A DNA stretch of 64,000 nt from Pseudorhodoferax soli (GTDB lineage Bacteria > Pseudomonadota > Gammaproteobacteria > Burkholderiales > Burkholderiaceae_C): contig NZ_QPJK01000006.1 of the NCBI RefSeq assembly GCF_003337555.1, forward strand, positions 496,001-560,000. The letters run 5' to 3'. Made by a program: the position numbers and the translations under genes. Below, in pieces: positions 51,666 to 61,054 of this stretch (position 1 is its first letter; every line of letters begins with the position of its first letter). The notes under the pieces are model-generated. The model was not told the DNA's origin. It saw only the letters and a program-made list of their open reading frames with translations, and searched no databases.

Positions 51666-52649
51666 TCACTTCTGCGAGAGGTCGACCAGCTTGGCAAGGG
51701 CGCGGTAGCGCGCGCTTTCCGAGGCGATCATGTCGGCCATCTCCTTGCTGCCGACGGTGTAGACCTCCGCGCCCGCGGTGTCGGTCACATAGGTCTTGAA
51801 CTCCGGCTGGGCCATGGCCTTGAGCAGCGCAGCCTCCAGCGTCTTCACGGCCGGCTCCGGCGTCGTGGCCGCGACGCCCAGGCCGATCCAGACGTACAGG
51901 TCGTACTGGGGTTGGCCGCTCTCGCGCACGGTGGGCACGCTGGCCAGCTTGGGGTGGCGCTCCTTGCCGGTCACGGCCAGTGGGCGCAGCTTGCCGGCGG
52001 CGATCAGCGGCAGGGCGCCGCCGATGTCGAGCAACGCCAGGTCGACCTGGCCGCCCATCAGGTCGGTCTGCACCTGGCCCGGGGTCTTGTAGGGGATGTA
52101 GTTGAACGCGACGCCAGCGCCCTGCTGCAGCATCAGCGCGCCGATGCGGTAGTGGTTGCTGTAGCTGGCCATGCTCACGGCATTGGGCGCCTTGCCGGCC
52201 GCCGCCATCGCCTCGGCATAGGTCTTGTAGGGCGAGGCGGCGCCCGTCACCAGCACCGCGGCGCTGCGCAGCATGGTGGCCAGTGGCCGCAGATCCTTCT
52301 GCGCGTCGTAGGGCAGGCTGTCGTTGATGATGGGGTTGATCACCATCGAGGAAGGCGACAGCATCAGCACGCTGCTGCCGTCGGCCGGTGCGGCCAGCAG
52401 GCTTTGCACGGCCAGCACGGCGTCGCCGCCAGGCTTGTTCTCGATGAAGGTGGACTGGCCGCCCAGCTCCGGCGTGGCCAGCTTGGCCACCAGCCGCGTG
52501 ATGGTGTCCGAGCCGCTGCCCGGACCCAGCGGCACGATGAAGCGCACCGGGCGCGTGGGGAAGGCGTCGTTGGCCAGTGCCGGCGGCAGGGCGGCGGCGC
52601 ACAGCGAAGTCAGGGCGCCCAGCAGGCGCAGGGTGTGGCGGCGGTTCAT
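51666..52649 (-). CDS. Bug-family periplasmic binding protein
   Basis: A 327-residue TctC-like protein with a signal peptide (MNRRHTLRLLGALTSLCAAA, cleavage near ALA). Motifs are FPTRPVRFIVPLGPGSGSDT, FIENKPGGDAVLAVQSLLAA and NYIPYKTPGQVQTDLMGGQV. AAGGAGA precedes the chosen start; a much longer overlapping frame was rejected. Its place inside an acyl-CoA operon suggests it captures the carboxylate that the ligases activate. TctA/TctB are not present. Confidence 0.9.
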   Translation of the reverse strand: MNRRHTLRLLGALTSLCAAALPPALANDAFPTRPVRFIVPLGPGSGSDTITRLVAKLATPELGGQSTFIENKPGGDAVLAVQSLLAAPADGSSVLMLSPSSMVINPIINDSLPYDAQKDLRPLATMLRSAAVLVTGAASPYKTYAEAMAAAGKAPNAVSMASYSNHYRIGALMLQQGAGVAFNYIPYKTPGQVQTDLMGGQVDLALLDIGGALPLIAAGKLRPLAVTGKERHPKLASVPTVRESGQPQYDLYVWIGLGVAATTPEPAVKTLEAALLKAMAQPEFKTYVTDTAGAEVYTVGSKEMADMIASESARYRALAKLVDLSQK

Positions 52650-52678
52650 GAGGTGTCTCCTTTTGGTGTTCATCGAGG

Positions 52679-53803
52679 TCACAGGCGTGCCAGGCGCGCG
52701 GCTTGCGCGTCCACGTCGCCGAACAGCTGGTCGAGCACGTGGATGCGGCGCAGGCAGTGGCCCACGGCGTATTCCTCGGTCATGCCGATGCCGCCATGCG
52801 ACTGGATCGCCTGCTGGCACAGTGCGCGTGCATGGCGGCCGATGGCCAGCTTGGCGCGCGGCAGGTCGGTGGCGGCGCTGTCCGACGCCGGGTCGTCGGC
52901 GGCCACGGCGGCTGCGATGGACATGCTGCGCGCCATCTCCAGCGCGACGGCCATCTCGGCCACGCGGTGGCGCAGCGCCTGGTATTCGCCGATCAATCGG
53001 CCGAACTGCTTGCGCGTGTTGACGTAGGCGGTGGTCAGCGCGAAGGCTGTCTCCATCGTGCCCACCATGTCGGCGCAGACGGCGGCGGCGCCTGCGGCCA
53101 GCGTGGTGTGGATGGCGGTTGCGGCGCGTGCGTGGTCGCCGGCATCGCCCAGCGGCTCGGCAGGTGCGCCGTCGAATATCAGCTCGCCGGCCGGCGTGTC
53201 GTCCACCAGGCGGTAGCTGCGTAGCGGGGCATCGGCGGCATGCACCAGGAACAGCGCCAGGCCGGTTGCGTCGCCGGGCTCGCCGTGCATGCGCGCGCTC
53301 ACGACGAAGCGGCTGGCCGCAGCCGCGTGCAGCACCAGCGACTTGGCACCCTGCAGGCGCCACTGGCCTGCGTGGCATGTCGCACGCGTCTGCACCCACA
53401 TCGGGTCGTGGCGCGCCTGGGCTTCCTCATGCGCCCAGGCCATGCGCAGCGCGCCGCTGGCCAGGGTGGGCAGCAGGCCATCTTTCTGCGCCTCGCTGCC
53501 GGCCGACAGCACGGCCGTGGTGGCGAGCACGCTGCTGGCCAGGTAGGGCTCCAGCAGCAGGGCGCGGCCGAATGCCTGCATGACCGGCAGGCGGTCGACC
53601 GCGCCGCCGCCCAGGCCGCCGAATGCTTCAGGAATGCCCAGGGCTGTCACGCCCATTTCGGCCAGCTGGCCCCAGGCCGCTGCGCTCCAGCCCGCGTCCG
53701 AGGCCGCGATGGCGCGGCGTTGCTCGAAGCCGTAATGGTCGTCGAGCAGGCGTGCCAGGCTTTCGGCCAGGGCCTGTTGATCTGCGTTCAGTTCGAATTG
53801 CAT
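52679..53803 (-). CDS. Acyl-CoA dehydrogenase, second short-type subunit
   Basis: A 374-residue ACAD with a weakly conserved middle domain (GAKSLVLHAAAASRFVVSAR). The C-terminal helices are intact (YVNTRKQFGRLIGEYQALRH, AIQSHGGIGMTEEYAVGHCL). It ends without the GGT/EGT loop (HVLDQLFGDVDAQAARLARL), so it lacks the usual catalytic/adenine-binding end. This fits the accessory partner of a heteromeric ACAD. It lies three bases after the next upstream ACAD gene. Confidence 0.9.
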   Translation of the reverse strand: MQFELNADQQALAESLARLLDDHYGFEQRRAIAASDAGWSAAAWGQLAEMGVTALGIPEAFGGLGGGAVDRLPVMQAFGRALLLEPYLASSVLATTAVLSAGSEAQKDGLLPTLASGALRMAWAHEEAQARHDPMWVQTRATCHAGQWRLQGAKSLVLHAAAASRFVVSARMHGEPGDATGLALFLVHAADAPLRSYRLVDDTPAGELIFDGAPAEPLGDAGDHARAATAIHTTLAAGAAAVCADMVGTMETAFALTTAYVNTRKQFGRLIGEYQALRHRVAEMAVALEMARSMSIAAAVAADDPASDSAATDLPRAKLAIGRHARALCQQAIQSHGGIGMTEEYAVGHCLRRIHVLDQLFGDVDAQAARLARL

Positions 53804-53806
53804 GGC

Positions 53807-55000
53807 TTAGCCCAGCAGCGTCTTGGCCAGAATGTCCTTCTGCACCTCGCTGGAGCCACCGTAGATGGTGGCTGCGCGGAAGAAGAAGTAGCGCGAGGCC
53901 GCGGCGGCCAGTGGATGCAGCGCGGCATCGGAATCGCCGGCACCACCATCGTCTTCAGCGGCGCGGCGTTCCAGCCCGGCCGGGCCGGCGATGCGCGCGA
54001 TCAGTGCCGTCAGCTCCTGCATCAGCTCCGAGCCCTTGAGCTTGAGCACCGAGGCAAAGCCGGCGTTCTTGCGGCCGATCTCCGGGTCGAGCAGAAAGCG
54101 CCAGTTGGTCAACTCCAGCGCGCGCACCTCGGCGCCCAGCACCGCCAGCTCCGCGGCGAGCTTGGGGTCGTCGTGCAGGCAGCGCGCGCCCTGGCGGGTC
54201 TGCGCGGCCAGCTCGTGCGCATAGGCCAGGCGCTCCCAGCACAGGCCCACGTTGGCGATGTTGGTGCGCTCGCTCGCCAGCAGGTACTTGGCACAGTCCC
54301 AGCCGCGGCCTTCCTCGCCGACCAGGTTGGCCACGGGCACGCGGGCGTTGTCGAAGAAGACTTCGTTCAGGTGGTGCTGCCCGTCGATGGAGACGATGGG
54401 CCGCACCGACACGCCGGGCGTCTTCATGTCGATCAGCAGGAACGAGATGCCGTCCTGCTTTTTGGCCGACTGCTCGGTGCGCACCAGCGCGAAGATCCAG
54501 TCGGCGTGGTGGGCCGAGGTGGTCCAGATCTTCTGCCCGTTGACCACGTAGTCGCCGCCATCGCGCACAGCACGGGTGCGCAGCGAGGCCAGGTCCGAAC
54601 CCGCATCGGGCTCCGAGAAGCCCTGGCAGAACCACAGGTCCAGCCGCGCCAGCTGGGGCAGGAAGAAGCGCTTCTGCGCCTCGGTGCCGTAGCGCAGCAG
54701 CACCGGCCCCAGCATCGCGACATTGAAGGGCAGGGGATGCGGCGCCGCGGCGCGCTGCAGCTCTTCGACCAGGATCAGCCGCTCGGCCGTGCCCAGCCCG
54801 GCGCCGCCGTATTCGCGCGGCCAATGCGGCGCGGCCCAGCCGCGTTCGTGCAGGATGCGCTGCCAGGCCACGATGTCCTGCTTGCGGCCCGGGTGGCCCC
54901 GGTGCAGCCGCGCGCGGATGTCGGCGGGCAGGCGCTCGCGGATGAAGGTGCGCACCTCGTCGCGGAACGCCGCCTCGCTCGGGTTGAGTTGCAGGTCCAT
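53807..55000 (-). CDS. Acyl-CoA dehydrogenase, second full-length subunit
   Basis: A 397-residue ACAD: QGFSEPDAGSDLASLRTRAV for FAD/substrate contacts, GQKIWTTSAHHADWIFALVR, and ATIYGGSSEVQKDILAKTLL at the C terminus. WPREYGGAGLGTAERLILVE is the N-terminal helical region. It is closely coupled to the 374-residue ACAD downstream and 13 bases after the thiolase gene. The pairing repeats that of 48537-50711 and suggests two heteromeric dehydrogenases for successive steps or chain positions. Confidence 0.92.
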   Translation of the reverse strand: MDLQLNPSEAAFRDEVRTFIRERLPADIRARLHRGHPGRKQDIVAWQRILHERGWAAPHWPREYGGAGLGTAERLILVEELQRAAAPHPLPFNVAMLGPVLLRYGTEAQKRFFLPQLARLDLWFCQGFSEPDAGSDLASLRTRAVRDGGDYVVNGQKIWTTSAHHADWIFALVRTEQSAKKQDGISFLLIDMKTPGVSVRPIVSIDGQHHLNEVFFDNARVPVANLVGEEGRGWDCAKYLLASERTNIANVGLCWERLAYAHELAAQTRQGARCLHDDPKLAAELAVLGAEVRALELTNWRFLLDPEIGRKNAGFASVLKLKGSELMQELTALIARIAGPAGLERRAAEDDGGAGDSDAALHPLAAAASRYFFFRAATIYGGSSEVQKDILAKTLLG

Positions 55001-55013
55001 GGTGGCCGCGCTG

Positions 55014-56201
55014 TCAGTTCTGGCCGTACAGCGTCACCACGCAGGCGCCGCCCAGGCCCACGTTGTGTTGCAGGCCCAGGCGCGCGCCTTGCACCTGGCG
55101 CTGGTCCGCGCTGCCGCGCAGCTGGTGCGTCAGCTCATAGCACTGGGCCAGGCCGGTGGCGCCCAGCGGGTGGCCCTTGGACAGCAGGCCGCCAGAGGGG
55201 TTGACCACCACCTTGCCGCCGTAGGTGTTGTCGCCGTCGCGCACGAACTTCTCGGCGCCGCCTTCCGGGCAGAAGCCCAGCGTCTCGTAGGTGATGACCT
55301 CGTTCTGCGCAAAGCAGTCGTGCAGCTCGCACACGTCGATGTCCTCAGGGCCGACACCGGCCGCCTCGTACACGCGCTTGACTGCGGCATCGGTCATGTG
55401 CGTGCCGATCCAGCTCAGCATCGAGGGCGGCTCGAACGACTGCACCGGGTCGGTGACCATCGCCTGGGCGAGGATCTGCACGTCGCTGCGCAGCCCGTGC
55501 TTCTTCGCGAAGCGCTCGGACACCAGCAGCGCAGCGGCACCGCCGCAGGTGGGTGGGCAGGCCATCAGGCGCGTCATCACGCCGGGCAGGATCACCTGGT
55601 CGTTCATCACGTCCTCTGTCGTGACGATGGTGCGGAACAGCGCCAGCGGGTTGTTGGCGGCATGGCGGCTGGCCTTGGCGCGCACGGCGGCGAAGGTCTC
55701 CATGCCGCAGCCATAGCGCGTCATGTACTCGCGGCCGGCGCCGCCGAAGGTGCGGATGGCCTGGGGCATGCCCTCCATGTCGGCTGTCATGCCGCGCAGC
55801 ACCGGCATGAAGCGCTCGCGCGTGGGCGGGCGGTCGTCCCAGTGCGACTTGAGCGCGCCGGCCTGCATCTGCTCGAAGCCCAGCGCCAGCACGCAATCGG
55901 CATCGCCCGAGGCAATCGCCTTGCGCGCCAGATACAGCGCAGTGGAGCCGGTCGAGCAGTTGTTGTTGACATTGACCACCGGGATGCCGGTCATGCCCAC
56001 TTCGTACAGCGCGGTCTGGCCGCAGGTGGAATCGCCGTAGACGTAGCCCACGTAGGCCTCTTGCACGTCCGCGTAGCCGATGCCGGCATCGGCAAGCGCG
56101 CGGCGGGTGGCCTCGGCGCCCATCTCGGTGTAGCTGAGGCTCTTGCCCGGCTTGGCGAACGGGATCATGCCGACGCCGGCGACGATTACTTTGTCAGTCA
56201 T
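55014..56201 (-). CDS. SCP-x/lipid-transfer-type thiolase
   Basis: A 395-residue thiolase-fold protein of the SCP-x group. The nucleophile is Cys82 in VNVNNNCSTGSTALYLARKA. The other catalytic segments are CELHDCFAQNE and SGGLLSKGHPLGATGLAQCY. It would cleave the 3-ketoacyl-CoA with CoA. Steroid-type aldolases of this group need a DUF35 partner, which is not present here, so a normal thiolysis role is favoured. The start at 56201 (MTDKVIVAGVGMIPF) is typical. It is 23 bases downstream of the first ACAD of the operon. Confidence 0.9.
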   Translation of the reverse strand: MTDKVIVAGVGMIPFAKPGKSLSYTEMGAEATRRALADAGIGYADVQEAYVGYVYGDSTCGQTALYEVGMTGIPVVNVNNNCSTGSTALYLARKAIASGDADCVLALGFEQMQAGALKSHWDDRPPTRERFMPVLRGMTADMEGMPQAIRTFGGAGREYMTRYGCGMETFAAVRAKASRHAANNPLALFRTIVTTEDVMNDQVILPGVMTRLMACPPTCGGAAALLVSERFAKKHGLRSDVQILAQAMVTDPVQSFEPPSMLSWIGTHMTDAAVKRVYEAAGVGPEDIDVCELHDCFAQNEVITYETLGFCPEGGAEKFVRDGDNTYGGKVVVNPSGGLLSKGHPLGATGLAQCYELTHQLRGSADQRQVQGARLGLQHNVGLGGACVVTLYGQN

Positions 56202-56224
56202 GGGGGTGTGTCCTGTGGGTGGAA

Positions 56225-57364
56225 TCAAAGCTTGCGGGAGATCAGGTCGCGCTGGACCTCGCTGGTGCCGCCGAACACGCGCGTGATGCGGTAGTCGGTG
56301 AAGGCGCGGGCAATCGGGTACTCCAGCATGTAGCCGTAGCCGCCGTGCAGCTGCACCATCTCGTCGATGCACTTCCACAGCGTCTCGGTGGCGAACAGCT
56401 TGGCGATGGCGGCCTCCTGCACGCTGATGCGGCGCCTCATGTGCTCGCCGATGTAGTAGTCGACCAGCGTGCGCACCGCCACCGCCTGCGCCTTGATGTC
56501 GGCCAGCTTGAACTTGGTGTTCTGGAAATCCCACACCGTGCCGTCGAAGGCCTTGCGCTCCTTCACGTACTCCAGCGTCTGCTCCAGCAGGCGTTCGAGC
56601 TTGGTGGCGCAGTACACGGCGATGATCAGGCGCTCCTGCGCCAGCTCCTGCATCAGGCAGATGAAGCCCTTGTTCTCTTCGCCCAGCAGGTTGTCCACCG
56701 GCACGCGCACGTTGTCGAAGAACAGCTCGGTGGTGTCGGCGGCGGGCTGGCCCACCTTCGTGAGCTTGCGGCCGCGCCGAAAGCCCGCCCGGTCGACCTC
56801 GACCATGATCAGGCTCACGCCCTTGGCGCCGGCCGTGGGGTCGGTCTTGCAGGCCACCAGGATCATGTCGGCGTTCAGGCCGTTGCTGATGAAGGTCTTG
56901 CTGCCGTTGATGACGTATTCGTCGCCATCGCGCACGGCGCTGGTGCGGATCGACTTGAGGTCGGAGCCGGTGCCCGGCTCGGTCATGGCAATCGCCATGA
57001 TGTGCTCGCCGCTGCAGATCTTGGGCAGCCAGCGCTGCTTCTGCTCCTCGGTACCGAAGCGCACGATGTAGGGCGCGGTGATGTCCGAGTGCACCGACAG
57101 GCTGAAGCCCGAGACGCCCGAGCGGTGCAGCTCTTCCGCCAGCACGCAGGAGTGGCCGAAATCACCGCCGCCGCCGCCGTACTCGGTCGGCACGGTCACG
57201 CACAGCAACCCCTCGCGGCCGGCCTTGCGCCAGGTCTCGCGGTCGGTGCGGCCGGCCGCGTCCCACTCGGCCTGCCGGGGCAGGCATTCGCGCTCGAAAA
57301 ACCGCCGCGCGGTGTCGCGCAGCATCTCGTGGTCGTCGCGGTAGACGGTACGGTTGATGTTCAC
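56225..57364 (-). CDS. Acyl-CoA dehydrogenase, first gene of the operon
   Basis: A 379-residue single-subunit-type ACAD with all usual segments: IAMTEPGTGSDLKSIRTSAV, GSKTFISNGLNADMILVACK, QLHGGYGYMLEYPIARAFTD and RVFGGTSEVQRDLISRKL. It starts with GTG, preceded by AGGAG seven bases away. It opens the nine-gene minus-strand operon, so the operon promoter lies in the 178 bases shared with the divergent RelB-type gene. No regulator gene is adjacent, unlike the other catabolic blocks here. Confidence 0.92.
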   Translation of the reverse strand: MNINRTVYRDDHEMLRDTARRFFERECLPRQAEWDAAGRTDRETWRKAGREGLLCVTVPTEYGGGGGDFGHSCVLAEELHRSGVSGFSLSVHSDITAPYIVRFGTEEQKQRWLPKICSGEHIMAIAMTEPGTGSDLKSIRTSAVRDGDEYVINGSKTFISNGLNADMILVACKTDPTAGAKGVSLIMVEVDRAGFRRGRKLTKVGQPAADTTELFFDNVRVPVDNLLGEENKGFICLMQELAQERLIIAVYCATKLERLLEQTLEYVKERKAFDGTVWDFQNTKFKLADIKAQAVAVRTLVDYYIGEHMRRRISVQEAAIAKLFATETLWKCIDEMVQLHGGYGYMLEYPIARAFTDYRITRVFGGTSEVQRDLISRKL

Positions 57365-57542
57365 TCAGGTCTCCTGTGTCGTTGCTGGCGATTCTGGAAG
57401 CCGGGGCTGGGAAGCCCACTACCCTGATCGGGTGGCGGGGGCTGGTGGATGGCCCTGAGCCGCGCCGGCGCGCCAGGCTGCACGCGGGTTTTTGTCATTC
57501 ATGTGAACTACACTGAGCCTCCTTTCCAACGGACACGCTCCC

Positions 57543-57851
57543 ATGGCTCTTGCCAATGCCGTTGTGCAAACACGCATCGCCGCCGACGTGCGGGACCGCG
57601 CCGTCGAGGTGCTCGACGGCCTGGGGCTGACGGTCTCGGATGTGATGCGGATCGTGTTGACACGCGTCGCCAACGAAGGCGCGCTGCCGGTCGGCCTGGT
57701 CGCCGACACGAAGGCGCACGACGCGTGGTTCCGCGCGAAGGTGCAGGAAGCGCTGGACGACCCACGCCCGGCCATTGCGCACGAGGATGTGGAGGAGCAC
57801 TTTGCCAAGCGCCGCGCGGCGGCGGCGTCGCGCAAGGGCGTGAAGGGCTGA
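57543..57851 (+). CDS. RelB/DinJ-type antitoxin, no toxin gene adjacent
   Basis: A 102-residue ribbon-helix-helix protein of the RelB/DinJ family. VVQTRIAADVRDRAVEVLDG begins the RHH domain and GLTVSDVMRIVLTRVANEGA completes it. The C-terminal half (AFRAKVQEALDDPRP-like region, then EDVEEHFAKRRAAAASRK) is the usual toxin-wrapping segment. RelE/YafQ-type toxins normally overlap or follow the antitoxin, but downstream there is only the LuxR gene. It may be an orphan antitoxin or a regulator. Confidence 0.82.
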   Translation: MALANAVVQTRIAADVRDRAVEVLDGLGLTVSDVMRIVLTRVANEGALPVGLVADTKAHDAWFRAKVQEALDDPRPAIAHEDVEEHFAKRRAAAASRKGVKG

Positions 57852-57945
57852 GGAGCATTCAGCGCAAGGGTGGCCGCCTGGATTGCGCAGCGCCATGCCT
57901 CGCATGGCGCGGGCAGGTCTCCGCGCCCACAATCACGCCCGACGC

Positions 57946-60816
57946 ATGCCCACCAAACCACCCGCCCGCCTTCACGAAGCCGAACCGGCCGACTCCGTGT
58001 TGAGAGCCCTGGTCGCCACCAAGCTCGTGCCGCCCCGCAACGCTGGTCGCATGGTTGCGCGCGAGGCGCTGCTGGCGCGCCTGATGGAGGCCCGCCGCCT
58101 GCGCTGCGTGGTGCTGCAGGGCCCGGCCGGCAGCGGCAAGACCACCACCCTGGTCGCCTGGCGCCAGGCGCTGCTGCCGCTGGGCTTCGACGTGGCCTGG
58201 CTCAGCCTGACGCCCGAGGACAACGAGCCCAGCCGCCTGCTCGACTACCTGCTGGCCAGCGTGGCGCAGGTGGCGCCCGCCGCCACGCAGGAGGCGGCCG
58301 ACTACGCTGGGCGCGGCGTCGACAGCGAGGCGGTGGAGCGCGCGCTGATCGCGCTGGTGCGCGGCATCGCCACCCATCCGCGCGAGCTGGTGCTGGTGCT
58401 CGACGACCTGCAGCACTTGACCGACCCGCGCATCCACGAGGCGCTGCAGTGGTTGGCGGACTACGCGCCGGCCCGCTTGCACCTGGCCCTGGCCTCGCGC
58501 GGGGCGCTGCCGCTGTCGCTGGACCGCCTGCGCGCCGAGGGCGGGGTGCTTGAGATCGACGTGCGCGACCTGCGTTTCTCGCCCGCCGAGTCCGACCGCT
58601 TCCTGCGCGCGCAACTCGGCAGCATCGGCCCGCGCGACGCGCTGGCGCTGCACGCGCTGTGCGACGGCTGGGCCGCCGGCCTGCAGCTGCTGGCCATCAA
58701 CTGGAAGAAGCGCCGGCAGGAAGTGGCGGCGGGCCAGCGCGGCGCTGGTGGCGCCATCAGTGCGGGCAGTGTGGCCAATGGTTCAGCCCAGGCGCCCGAC
58801 GCCTTTGCGCGCGCCCACGTGCAGGACCCGCAGGCCTTCGCCGCCTACTTCGAGAAAGAGGTGCTGGCCCACCTGGCGCCCGCCGACCTGGAGCTGCTGA
58901 CCAGCGTCTCGGCCTGCAGCCGCTTCTGCGCGCCGCTGTGCGCGGCCCTGCTCGGCCGGCCGGTGGACGACCCCGCCATGGCGCCGCTGCTGGCACGGCT
59001 GGAGGCCGAGAACCTGTTCATCGTTCCGGTGGACAGCAGCGCCGAGCGCGAGACCTGGTTTCGCCTGCACCCGCTGCTGCGCGAAACGCTGCGCCAGCGC
59101 CTGACCCAGCGCAGCGAGGCCGAGCAACGCGCGCTGCACCACCGCGCCTGGCAGTGGTTTCAGGGCCGTGGCCTGATCGACGAGGCGGTGCGCCAGGCCG
59201 TGGCGGCGGGCGAGGGCGCGGCGGCCGCGGCGCTGGTGGAGAAATCGGCCCACGGCCTGGCCGTGCGCGGCGAATTGCGCAAGCTCGTCGCGCTGGTGCG
59301 CCAACTGCCGCCGGCGCAGGTGCAGGCGCGCATCGGGCTGCGGCTGTGGATGATCCGCGTCGAGCTGTTCGCGCGCGAGCTGGATGCGTTCTCCACCAAC
59401 ATCGCGCGCCTGCGCCCCGACATCCCGCCGGACGACGCCGCCAGCCAATACTGGCTGACCCTGCTCGAAGCCTCGCTGGCCCTGCAGCGCGACGACACCG
59501 ACGCCGCCCAGGCGCTGCTGCCGCGCCTGCTGGCCGCGCCCGAGGGCGTGGACGCACTGGCCACCGGCGCGCGCGACAACCTGCTGTCGTGGCTGTACAT
59601 GCACCGTGGCGACTGCGAGCGCGCGCGGCGCGTGCAGCAGGACCAGCCGATCCGCCTGGTCGACGGCGTGCCGCTGCGCGGCACCTCGTCGGGCAGCCTG
59701 CAGGGCCGCGCGCTGGTCGGCCTCAGCTATGCCGTCGAGGGCCGCATGACGCAGGCCGAGCGCATCTACCGCGAGGTGCTGCGCGAGGCCGGCGAAGGCG
59801 GCAGCGCCTGCGTGGACGCGGTCTACCTCTCCACCGCGCTGCTGGGCGAGGTGCTGTACGAACACGACGAGACCGAGGCCGTGGTGGCGCTGCTGGAAGA
59901 CCGCGTGGACGCGCTGGAGCGCGTTTCCATCCCCGATTCGGTATTGCGCGTGCACCGCTCGCTGGCGGCCGCGCACTGGGTCGCCGGCCGCAGGCTGGAG
60001 GCCATGGCCTGGCTGGAGCGGCTGGAGGACTACAGCACGTCGCTGGGCCTGGACCGGCTGCTCGTGTTCAGCCTCACGCTGCAGGTGCACTACCGCCTGC
60101 AGATGGGCGACGTGGCCGCCGCCGAGGTCGCGCTGCTGCGGGCCAACGAGATCGATGCGCGGCATGCGCACGCAGAGCACAGCGCACGCGGCGAGATCGC
60201 CGTGGTCTGCGAACGCGCGCGCATCCGCTGGGCGCTGGCGCGTGGCGACATCGACGATGCGGCACGGCGCATCGCGCCGCTGATCGCCAACATCGAGGCG
60301 CGCGGTCGGCAGCGGCTGGTGGCGCAGTTGAAGCTGCTGCAGGCTTTGATCGAGCGGCGGCGGGGCAGAGGAGACGCGGCGCGCCAATGCACGCTGGCGG
60401 CATTGCGCAGCGGGCACCGGCTGGGGCTGGTGCGCAGCCTGCTGGATGCGGATCCGGCGGTGATGGAACTGGTGCGCGACGTGGCGCAGGATGCGGGGCT
60501 GGACCCGGTGCTGGGGTTCTATGTGGAGAGGCTGGAGGGGGCGGGGCGGCGGGTGTCAGCGGCAGCGGAGACGACCGTTGCAGCAGGCGCGGATGCGGAT
60601 GCCGAGCGGCGCCCGGTCGAGCCGCTGAGCGACCGCGAACGCGATGTGCTGGACCTGCTGGTGCAGGCAATGCCCAACAAGAAGATCGCGTTGGCGCTGG
60701 GGCTGTCGATCGATACCGTCAAGTGGCACTTGAAGAATATCTACGGGAAGCTGGGGGTGGCAGGGAGGGATGAGGCGGTGGCTTGGGTGCGGGGCGTGGG
60801 AGTGCGTGGTGCGTAA
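57946..60816 (+). CDS. MalT-like LuxR-family ATP-dependent activator (LAL)
   Basis: A 956-residue STAND-type activator. A nucleotide-binding domain has Walker A GPAGSGKTTTL (about 59-69) and Walker B LVLVLDDLQH. A winged-helix region and a long TPR-like helical repeat section follow (about 400-850). The C-terminal LuxR HTH (about 885-945) is LSDRERDVLDLLVQAMPNKK then IALALGLSIDTVKWHLKNIY. It binds ATP, senses an inducer and activates target promoters. The start at 57946 (MPTKPPARLH) is favoured over an ATG 21 codons earlier. Orientation and proximity suggest it could regulate the acyl-CoA operon, which lacks its own regulator. Confidence 0.92.
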   Translation: MPTKPPARLHEAEPADSVLRALVATKLVPPRNAGRMVAREALLARLMEARRLRCVVLQGPAGSGKTTTLVAWRQALLPLGFDVAWLSLTPEDNEPSRLLDYLLASVAQVAPAATQEAADYAGRGVDSEAVERALIALVRGIATHPRELVLVLDDLQHLTDPRIHEALQWLADYAPARLHLALASRGALPLSLDRLRAEGGVLEIDVRDLRFSPAESDRFLRAQLGSIGPRDALALHALCDGWAAGLQLLAINWKKRRQEVAAGQRGAGGAISAGSVANGSAQAPDAFARAHVQDPQAFAAYFEKEVLAHLAPADLELLTSVSACSRFCAPLCAALLGRPVDDPAMAPLLARLEAENLFIVPVDSSAERETWFRLHPLLRETLRQRLTQRSEAEQRALHHRAWQWFQGRGLIDEAVRQAVAAGEGAAAAALVEKSAHGLAVRGELRKLVALVRQLPPAQVQARIGLRLWMIRVELFARELDAFSTNIARLRPDIPPDDAASQYWLTLLEASLALQRDDTDAAQALLPRLLAAPEGVDALATGARDNLLSWLYMHRGDCERARRVQQDQPIRLVDGVPLRGTSSGSLQGRALVGLSYAVEGRMTQAERIYREVLREAGEGGSACVDAVYLSTALLGEVLYEHDETEAVVALLEDRVDALERVSIPDSVLRVHRSLAAAHWVAGRRLEAMAWLERLEDYSTSLGLDRLLVFSLTLQVHYRLQMGDVAAAEVALLRANEIDARHAHAEHSARGEIAVVCERARIRWALARGDIDDAARRIAPLIANIEARGRQRLVAQLKLLQALIERRRGRGDAARQCTLAALRSGHRLGLVRSLLDADPAVMELVRDVAQDAGLDPVLGFYVERLEGAGRRVSAAAETTVAAGADADAERRPVEPLSDRERDVLDLLVQAMPNKKIALALGLSIDTVKWHLKNIYGKLGVAGRDEAVAWVRGVGVRGA

Positions 60817-61054
60817 AGGGTGGATGGGGGGATCGGACTGAGGTTTGACCTTGGGCGGTGAGGCCTGGAGCGACGGGTATGCGCCCTCTGGAGTCCGTTG
60901 CCACGCAGCCTTGGATGGGGGCTGTGCAGCGAAAGCGGGCCCTCTTGGTTTCCCCGTTACCGGCTTCTGCCGAACGCATTGCTGCCTTTGCCGAGCAAGT
61001 GCCCAATTCGTGAAGCTACTCGCAGACCAGTAGTCACGGGTAGCCGGCGTCGAT

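Noticed and set aside
50713-52602. 629-codon minus-strand ORF covering the SDR and Bug genes
   Set aside because: Only the last 312 codons are the SDR gene with its own ribosome site; the N-terminal part is a shifted frame of the Bug gene.
53240-55204. 654-codon plus-strand ORF opposite the acyl-CoA dehydrogenases
   Set aside because: Antisense frame across several real genes, low-complexity composition.
57852-57945. Toxin gene after the RelB-type antitoxin
   Set aside because: Only about 90 bases separate it from the LuxR start and no frame encodes a RelE/YafQ-like protein.
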